Assembly: GCA_034770075.1 (NCBI GenBank)
Contig: CM068380.1
Location: 31,620,005 to 31,684,004 of the forward strand
Source: Aralia elata
Taxonomy: Eukaryota; Streptophyta; Magnoliopsida; Apiales; Araliaceae
Direction of reading: 5' to 3'
DNA length: 64,000 nt
The position numbers were made by a program, and so were the translations under genes. The notes below the pieces were generated by a model. It did not search any database, was not told the DNA's origin, and saw only the letters and a program-made list of their open reading frames with translations. This document shows positions 56,355 through 64,000 of the stretch, piece after piece (position 1 is the stretch's first letter; each line of letters opens with the position of its first letter).

Positions 56355-57248
56355 TGTTAGGTTTGTATATAACGCAATCATGCAATCAAATTACATATAT
56401 AGAGTGGAAGCGTGATAAACGAATTTTAAATTTTAATACAAACCATCACCATGATCTATCCTTGTATTCAATTATCAATTAAACGAAAGAGAAAGAGAAT
56501 GAGAATTATACCCTCGTAGATCAAAGCTTCCTCGGGTACAAGTTCAACTCCTAGTCCTTCGTGTTCTCCTCGAATTCCACGATGAGATTCCTTCCTTTGA
56601 TCAACGTTAGCGACCCAAGTGTTTGGCCTCTAGAGGTGATCCACCAAGGAAGAATAGGTATTCAAGAAGTTAGGTATTGTCAAAACCCTAGTTTCTATCT
56701 CTATAGAAATTACAAGTACTCTCCACAATCTAATGCAAGAGTGTGTAACCCTAATCTATGATAAGACTCCTCTTATTTATAGATGTAGGAAATCCCTTCC
56801 CTAAACTATTTAGGATTAGGGTTTCTATTATAATTAAACTCTTTTAATTAATTATGCTCCTAATCCAATTAGGAATACATGTGAGAGTACTTCTATTAAT
56901 TAATTCTCAATCCCTATTATGAATTAAATAATAGTAATAGTAATAATAATAAGGCTCCTCTTATTAATTTATATTTAATATTTCTAAAATATTAAATAAT
57001 AAATATTAAACTATTTAATTTATTCTATCTCCATAGATTAAATTAAATACACTTAACTTATTATTACAATTATGCCATTTACTTCTTAAATAAATATTTT
57101 TCCTTTTTGCGGTGTGACCATTTAGGTTCTCCATATTAAACCGATTGTGAATAAATCAATTAGAACAATTCTAATCTTATTTAAATAAATAAATTAAACT
57201 ATTTAATTCATTTAAATAAATAATATTTATTCTACAATAAGGGTAAAC
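56355..57248 (-). repeat. Inverted copia LTR fragment E'
   Basis: It begins TGTTAGGTTTGTATAT, the reverse complement of the E LTR end, and matches 58176-59070 in opposite orientation for about 895 bases. Beyond AATAAGGGTAA the similarity stops. It cuts the RT of D at AAGTA (56350-56354), a possible target duplication whose second copy I cannot see. The frame at 56561-56761 reads through it. Confidence 0.85.
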
Positions 57249-57372
57249 TGAAAGTAGTATGCACACAAGCTAATCATATTTGATATGATGTAGCATATAC
57301 TTTGTAATCTTATTCATTTATTAATAAAAGAATTGATTTTCTTAAAAGATATTTTATATTATCTACATAGTG
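57249..57372. other. Spacer between E' and the E LTR
   Basis: 124 AT-rich bases with no clear match elsewhere in the window. It may belong to the U3 of an LTR; the start of the E LTR is therefore uncertain (57249 to 57373). Confidence 0.4.
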
Positions 57373-59070
57373 CTGTTATATTAAATGTGATAAACCCATA
57401 GTTTTGAGTAATGCTTTTAGAATCATGATGGTGATCATGCTAATGAGATCTAAATTCTAGATAGCTCATAAACTAAAATTGTTCCTAATCGTTGGATTAC
57501 TAAATTGGGGATTAGTGAATCCGGATAGATTAGTACATACGTTGCTTGCTCTTAGGAAGAGGATGATTGATCTCATAATCATTTGTGTGGAGACACTAAA
57601 GCAAGTATGTAGGTGCTTATTAGAGAATAAGTTCACTGAACGTGACTCGCTAAGGAATACCTAATGGAGTTTTACTCGCCTATCAATAGGAATTCCTCTA
57701 GTGATAGTAGTACAAGTGATCCTTGGACTTGAGACCATCATAGTATCTTGTGTATGATGAGTTATACTTTGACATGTCCCTTAAGACCTTTGGGGTATAT
57801 CAAAGGGTATGATTGGGTATAATAAGTTGTACATGGAGATAGGTGAATGATCAACAAAGAATCTACCACGTCTAGTAAAAGATGTGAATGTCCTATGTGA
57901 TTCGATAAATGACAACTCAGTAGTCCTTGGCCAAGGCAGAATGAAATTAGAAAGGAGTTTCTAATTTGCATTATTTAAAGTTGTGCATTTGGGAATCGAA
58001 ATACATATAATTAAATAAAATAAGACTTAACAGTAAATTCATGTCTTATATTTAATTGGGACATTGTATGGTAGAAGGATTGAATTGTACGGTAACTATT
58101 TACTCAAAGGTTCTTTTGTGATTAATGTTGAAATCTATATTATTTGGAAAGTCGTTGATCGCTAAGGGGGCTTACCCTTATTGTAGAATAAAAATTATTT
58201 ATTTAAATGAATTAAATAGTTTAATTTATTTATTTAAATAAGATTAGAATTGTTCTAATTGATTTATTCACAACCGGTTTAATATGGAGAACCTAAAGGG
58301 TCACACCGCAAAAGGAAAATATTTATTTAAGAAGTAAATGACATAATTGTAATAATAAGTTAAGTGTATTTAATTTACTCTATGGAGATAGAATAAATTA
58401 AATAGCTTAATATTTATTATTTAATATTTTAGAAATATTAAATATAAATTAATAAGAGGAGTCTTATTATTATTATTACTTTTACTATTGTTTAATTCCT
58501 AATAGGGATTGAGAATTAATTAATAGAAGTACTCTCCCATGGATTCTTAATTGGATTAGGATCATTATTAATTAAAGGAGTTTAATTATAATACAAACCC
58601 TAATCCTAAATAGTTCAGGGAAGGGTTATTCCTACATCTATAAATAAGAGGGGTCTTATCATAGATTAGGGTTACACACTCTTGCATAAGATTGGTGGAG
58701 AGTACTTGCAACTTCTATTGAGATAGAAACTAGGGTTTTGCCAAATACCCAACTTCTTGAATACTTGTTATTCCTTGGTAGATCACCTCTAGAGGCCAAA
58801 CACTTGGGTGGCTAACGTTGATCAAAGGAAGGAATCACACCGTAGCATTCGAGGAGAACACGAAGGACTAGGAGTTGAACTTGTACCCGAGGAAGCTTTT
58901 TTCTACGAGGGTATAATTCTTATTCTCTTTCTCTTTTGTTAATATCGTTAATTGAGCACAAGGATTGATCTTGGTGATGGTTTGTATAAAATTTTAAAAT
59001 CTTATTTTATCGCGCTTCCGCACTGTTTATGTAATTTGATTGCATGTTCGCGCTATATACAAACCTAACA
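57373..59070 (+). repeat. 5' LTR of copia element E
   Basis: It ends CTATATACAAACCTAACA at 59070, directly before the primer site. The proposed start is TGTTATATTAAATGTG at 57373, chosen because TG..CA and TGTTA..TAACA ends fit, but no second LTR is in the window to prove it. A CTATAAATAAGAGG TATA-like box lies at about 58639-58652. The last 895 bases are repeated inverted at 56355-57248. Confidence 0.7.
58639..58652 (+). promoter_or_regulatory. Candidate TATA box of the E LTR
   Basis: CTATAAATAAGAGG is a good plant TATA context about 420 bases before the LTR end. An equivalent box is seen in E' (CTTATTTATAG, 56773-56783 on the minus strand) and in F. Confidence 0.45.
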
Positions 59071-59083
59071 GTGGTATCAGAGC
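59071..59083 (+). promoter_or_regulatory. Primer-binding site of element E
   Basis: GTGGTATCAGAGC follows the LTR at once. TGGTATCAGAGC matches the 3' end of initiator Met tRNA, the usual copia primer. Confidence 0.92.
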
Positions 59084-59186
59084 CTAATCTTGTGCTAATA
59101 ATCGATTTTGATGATTCCATGTATGCTTGATATGCGATTGGATCGAAATTTTTGGGCAGAATAAAAAATTTCTGAATCAGCGACAC

Positions 59187-59310
59187 GGCGCAGCTGCGCC
59201 GCCTCCAGTTCATTCTGGAGCGCAGCTGCGCCGAAACCTAGAATCGTTTTTTTTTCTGGGGAGCAACGCAGCTGCGCCGTTGTCCAGTTCATTTTGGGCG
59301 CAGCTGCGCC
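59187..59310. repeat. GC-rich palindrome cluster in the E leader
   Basis: Four copies of GGCGCAGCTGCGCC or its inner part lie at 59187-59200, 59220-59232, about 59266-59278 and 59297-59310. Two are perfect 14-base palindromes. Copies 1-2 and 3-4 form pairs, each with a CCAGTTCATT(C/T)TG spacer. The cluster lies about 115-240 bases after the primer site, where retroelements keep packaging and dimer signals. Confidence 0.92.
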
Positions 59311-59312
59311 GG

Positions 59313-60756
59313 CTAGCAGAATTCGAAATTTTTTTTCCTTCAATTGAAATAAATGGTTTATTTAATTGATATAAGTTTAAAATAAAGATGTTTATTTTTT
59401 CTGAAATAGAATTTCAGTTTGCTAAAATTAAAGGAGTTTAATTTGGATTTGGTTTTTGATTAAAATAAAAGAGTTTATTTTGTTTCAAAACTAAATATTA
59501 GCAAAACTTTTGCCCATTAATTGATATCAATGCATATATGGAATGGATTTATTATTCATGAGATGAATGTTATTTATTGATACATATAGAGATATGTATG
59601 ATAATAAATAGGGATTGATTATGGACTATTGACCAATGTGTGATTGGATTTATTTTAGTGGATGCTTGAATGTATGGGTTTTTATAAATGGGGTCTGCGT
59701 ACCTCGTCTTCTCTAATTTTTCTTAATGTAAATTCTATCTCCCTCCTATGTACTTCCCCTTGCCTGCTGATCAAGGTTTCTATTTATAGTAAATTGTTTA
59801 TGTAATAGGAATAGTTAGAATTAATTTTTTGAAGAATTGGAGACAAAGGAGCAAGGAGCGCTTGAAGACCCGTTTGTAATGGAGCCCGGGTTTAAATGTA
59901 ATAGTTATATTTAAATTTTATTTTTGCACCCTAGGTTTGACCTTTTGGTTCACTTGGTGGCTCTAGTGAACCAAACTAGAATAAAAGTCCATAATCAATC
60001 CGGGTAGAATATAGTATTTTATATGTGCATGCTTACTATATATATATATATATATATATTATATTATCCAACATGCTTCGCATGTAAAATAATATGACGC
60101 GTATTTTATATATATATGTGCATGCGCGCTAAACAAGATGAGACTAATAATAACAAACCCCTCAAAGAAATCATATTAAGTCCTAAGCGTTCAAAGATAT
60201 TTGGAATATCGAACGTCGCCTTCTAGCATGGTAAAACAATAGAGTATTAAATATTTAATATGAGTTTGTTGTGCACACACAAGGCGAGTATTAAATATTT
60301 AAGATGTTGTTTTATCACATTTGATGCTTATAAATAGACTGAACGATGCTGTTTTGTTGTGTCACCACAAGGACAGTGTTTTTCTTTCGAATATATGGAA
60401 GTGCTAGGATGGACTTAACTTAGATTATTTTAGTTCGGATGTGAACACACTTGACCATTATAATCTAAGAGGCAAAATACAAGGAGTTACATAGTGATGT
60501 AATTGACAATAGTTGTCTACCTATTTATTTATATATAGTTTGTTGTTCACACAAAAGGCTATATACATTTGAAATGGGATCCTTAATCTCACTAGCAAAT
60601 CTTTAATTAGATTTGCCGAACTATATAATGAGGGTAATATAGTTTGATGAAAATAGTGGGAGATACCAATTTAAAATAAAGACCTAATTTATTTTGGTAA
60701 TTAATTAAATGAATGCATGCTAAAATGTTGTCTATTTCACATGCATAATTTAAAAA
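59313..60756 (+). other. Long leader of element E before gag
   Basis: About 1.4 kb AT-rich, no frame recognised. It holds a (TA)n run at about 60037-60058. A TTGTTGTGCACACACAAGG-like word and similar ones recur near 60265, 60358 and 60541 and may be small repeats. Confidence 0.5.
60037..60058. repeat. (TA)n microsatellite
   Basis: An uninterrupted AT dinucleotide run of about 22 bases in the E leader. Confidence 0.9.
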
Positions 60757-61533
60757 ATGTCAAACTCACTATCACTGCGTAGCATACTTGATGCTAACAA
60801 ACTGACCGGACCGAATTATACGGACTGGTTAAGGAATCTGAGAATTGTTCTCACTGCTGAAAAGATTTCTTATGTCCTAAATTCGCCAGTCCCTGCAAGT
60901 GTTGCAGAAACAACCTCTGAGGAAGAGATTGCTACTTTTAGAAAGTGGCAAGATGATGCAGTCTTGGCTCAATGCATCATGCTCGCACCCATGTGTAACG
61001 AGCTTCAGCGTCAGCATGAAACTATGGATGCTTCTACTATATTGCTGCACCTCAAAGAGTTGTATGGTGAGCAAAGTAGGACTGCTAGATATCAGATATC
61101 TAAGGAGCTCTTCTGATCTCGTATGACCGAGGGCACTGCTGTTGAGACTCATGTCCTTAAGATGATCAATCTAATTGAACAGCTTGGACAGCTTGGGTTC
61201 GTGATGGATGGGGAGTTAAGTCAAGATTTGATCTTGCAGTCACTCCCGGACACCTTCTCACAATTTGTTGTGAATTTTCACATGAATAAGTTGGACGTCA
61301 GCTTGCCTGAGTTACTTAACATGTTGAAAACTGCTGAAGGTCACTTCTCATCCAACAAGAACCAAGTCTTACTAGTGGATGATTCTTCCAAGAAAAGGAA
61401 GAGGCCCAAGGTATCTTCTAAAAAGAAGAAAAACAAGAAGGCTAAGGGCAAGGCGAAAAAGAAGGATAAAAAGAAACCTGATCCAGATAGCAAAAGAATT
61501 TGCTACCATTGCAATAAGCCAGGACACTGAAGA
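60757..61533 (+). pseudogene. gag of element E
   Basis: The frame starts MSNSLSLRSILDANKLTG, then NYTDWLRNLRIVLTAEK and HLKELYGEQSRTARYQ, the UBN2-type copia gag. TGA at 61114 interrupts it after KELF; the same frame goes on SRMTEGTAVETHVLKM and LNMLKTAEG, a Lys-rich stretch, and a zinc knuckle CYHCNKPGH broken by TGA at 61529. Both stops look like simple point changes. Confidence 0.88.
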
Positions 61534-61985
61534 GGAACTACAAGGAGTATCTTGCGGACCAAAAGAGGCTTGGAGAAGCTTCGACTTCCGATCTAGGTTT
61601 GTTCATGATTGAAATTAATTTTTCTGAAAGTCAAAATTTTACTTGGGTATTGGATACCGGCTGTAGTTCTCACATATGTCATAATGTGTGCAGGGACGAA
61701 GCAGAAGTAGAAAGCTGGACAAGGATGAAGTCGTCCTACGAGTGGGAACTGGAGCAAAGGTTGCTGCATTAGCTGTAGGGACTTATCGTTTAGCACTGCC
61801 TTCGGGCAAGTTCATTAGTTTAAATAATTGTTATTATGTTCCGACACTCATTAGAACCATTATTTCAATTTCTGTATTGGATATGGATGGTTTTGATATT
61901 ATAATAAAGAACAACAGTTGTTCTATTTATAATAAAAATGTTTTATATGGTGTTGGGAACTTACTGAATACTATACATACTTGAC
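61534..61985 (+). pseudogene. Protease region of element E
   Basis: In a shifted frame the gag tail (YKEYLADQKRLGEAS) leads to WVLDTGCSSHICHNV, the aspartic protease with DTG, at about 61651-61690. Another shift near 61685 gives 61688-61984 (VLRVGTGAKVAALAVGTYRL, FISLNNCYYVPTLIRTIIS), which ends with a stop. Confidence 0.85.
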
Positions 61986-63974
61986 TTGCATGAAAATATA
62001 CTTCAAATTGAACAAACTAAGAAAAAAAAAAGAGATGATGTTAATTATACCTTTATGTGGCACTGTAGACTCGGTCATATCAATGAAACAAGATTATCCA
62101 AGTTACATAAAGATGGGCTTTTAGAGCTATCTGATTACGAATCATATCCAACTTGTGAATCTTGTCTCATGGGTAAGATGACTAAATCTCCTTTTAGTGG
62201 AAAAGGAGAAAGAGTTACAGAGTTGTTAGCGATGGTACACACAGACGTTTGTGGACCTATGACAACGAATGCACGAGGAGGGTATTCTTATTTTATTACT
62301 TTCACTGATGATCATTCTAGATTTGGATATGTGTATTTAATGAAATACAAATCTGAATCGTTTGAAAAGTTCAAAGAATTCAGAAGTGAAGTAGAGAAAC
62401 AAACTGGTAAGAGTATTAAGATTCTTCGATCGGATCGAGGAGGGGAATACTTGACCAATGAGTTTCTCAATTGTCTCAAAGAAAATGGTATAATCTCACA
62501 ATGGACTCCACCAGGAACGCCACAGTTGAATGGTGTATCTGAAAGGAGAAATCGAACATTGTTGGACATGGTTTGTTCCATGATGAGTTTTACCGACCTT
62601 TCAGTATCCTTCTGGGGTTATGCCCTAGAATCGGCTGCATACCTACTTAACAAGGTACCTATAAAATCCGTCCCAAAGACCCCATATGAGATATGGACAG
62701 GGAGGAAACCTAGTCTTAAGCATGTTAAGACTTGGGGTTGTCCAGCTTATGTCAAAAGGTTTGAGCATGATAAGCTGAAGACTAGATCCGACAACTGTAG
62801 ATTTGTGGGATATCCTAAAGAAAGTTTAGGATATTATTTCTATCATCCTACTGATCAAAAGGTGTTTGTAGCGAAACACGCTGCCTTCTTGGAAAAGGAG
62901 TTTATCCTCGAAGGGGTCAGTGGGAGTAAGATATATCTTGAAGAAGTTCAAGAACCACAAAATACTACGGATCAAAGTCAGGTACCTGACCAAGTAGAAG
63001 AACGTACTGTACCATTACCTATTCGTAAATCTGGAAGAGTATCGAAGATACCTGAGAGGTATGGATTCATCATAGAGGATGATAATGAGGTACGCATCAT
63101 AGATGATGATGATCCATTGACTTACGAAGAGGCTATGAGTAGTGAAGACTCAGAGAAATGGCTAGAAGCCATGAAATCCGAGATGGACTCCATGTATGAA
63201 AACCAAGTATGGACTTTGGTTTCACCACCTGAGGGCATTAAGCCTATTGGGTGTAAATGGGTCTTTAAGAGAAAGACTGGGGCAGATGGCAAGGTAGAGA
63301 CCTATAAGGCCCGACTGGTTGCAAAAGGTTTCAAACAAAGACAAGGAGTTGACTATGATGAAACCTTCTCACCAGTAGCTATGCTCAAGTCCATTCGGAT
63401 TTTGCTTGCGATTGCAGCTTATTATGACTACGAGATCTGGCAAATGGACGTGAAAACGGCCTTCCTCAATGGAGAGCTTGAGGAGAATGTATATATGATA
63501 CAACCAGAGGGTTTTGTTTCAACGGTTGGAACAAACCAAGTCTGTAAGCTACAACGATCCATTTATGGGTTGAAGCAAGCTTCTCGACGATGGAACATCC
63601 GTTTTGATGAGATAATCAAAAGGTTTGATTTTATCAAAAATGAGGATGAACCTTGTGTGTACAAGAAGGTTAGTGGGTGCGCTGTTTCATTCCTTGTATT
63701 ATATGTTGATGACATATTACTGATAGGGAATGATGTTCCTATGCTACAGTCGATCAAAATTTGGTTATCTAAACACTTCTCCATGAAGGACGTGGGTGAG
63801 GCATCCTATATTTTGGGGATAAAGACCTATAGAGATAGATCTAAAAGGATGCTAGGCTTGACCCAAGGAAAGTACATTAATTCGATGCTAAAGAAGTTTA
63901 GCATGGAAGATTCCAAAAGAGGTCTCATGCCGATGAGCCATGGAATACATCTCTCCAAGAAACAGGCACTTTGA
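61986..63974 (+). pseudogene. Integrase and RT of element E, runs to the window end
   Basis: The 662-residue frame holds WHCRLGHINETRLSKLHKDG (pre-integrase, zinc-binding), the DDE integrase residues in HTDVCGP, LRSDRGGEY and GVSERRNRT, then RT with FKRKTGADGKVETYKARLVA, QMDVKTAFLNG and the catalytic YVDDILLIG. A stop at 63972 comes before the usual copia RNase H, seemingly from a frameshift. The order INT before RT confirms copia. I cannot see RNase H or the 3' LTR. Confidence 0.9.
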
Positions 63975-64000
63975 TCCGTAGTATTTTGTGGTTCTTGAAC

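Noticed and set aside
56561..56761. 66-residue plus-strand gene
   Set aside because: It lies inside the inverted LTR fragment E' and has no motif.

Overview
The window looks like plant nuclear DNA, probably from a dicot. It is AT-rich, holds one intron-rich chromatin gene with GT-AG introns, and is otherwise filled with plant LTR retrotransposons (Athila-, Tekay- and Tat-like Ty3/gypsy, and Ty1/copia), hAT-type and Stowaway-like small DNA elements, and tandem repeats. The species cannot be identified from the sequence.

Region 1 (1-14.1 kb): one host gene on the minus strand, a JMJ25/IBM1-type (KDM3) JmjC histone demethylase. Ten coding exons join in consistent phase (about 1153 residues), from an ATG at 13888 to 3120. 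The last exon or exons are not in the window. Its introns and 3' side carry at least four hAT-like elements bounded by 8-bp duplications, plus Stowaway-like MITEs. A 3.8-kb intron full of such elements separates the zinc-finger part from the JmjC part.

Region 2 (14.1-49.3 kb): a five-layer nest. A broken copia gag (G) is split by a solo gypsy LTR (C, target duplication AATAT). C is split by an Athila-like element on the minus strand (A, duplication CTATC). A is split by a second Athila-like element on the plus strand (B, duplication ATAGT). The right LTR of B is split by a scrambled Tat/Ogre-like element (H) that carries a 70-bp CpG-rich satellite, a 29-33-bp minisatellite and a 3-copy noncoding repeat. 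All have broken reading frames, although B is nearly intact.

Region 3 (49.3-64 kb): a truncated copia LTR (F); a Tekay-like chromovirus (D, minus strand) whose LTR is followed by a primer-binding site as if it began another copy; an inverted copia LTR fragment (E'); and a copia element (E, plus strand) running to the window end with a broken gag and a long integrase-RT frame.

The most unusual structure is noncoding. Elements A, C, D, H and E, which belong to at least four unrelated lineages, each carry clusters of short GC-rich palindromes with arms of 6-10 bases around a 2-base centre, in otherwise AT-rich DNA. The sequence differs between families but the architecture is the same. A second shared module, about 125-160 bp, lies downstream of pol in both A and H although their coding regions are of different clades.
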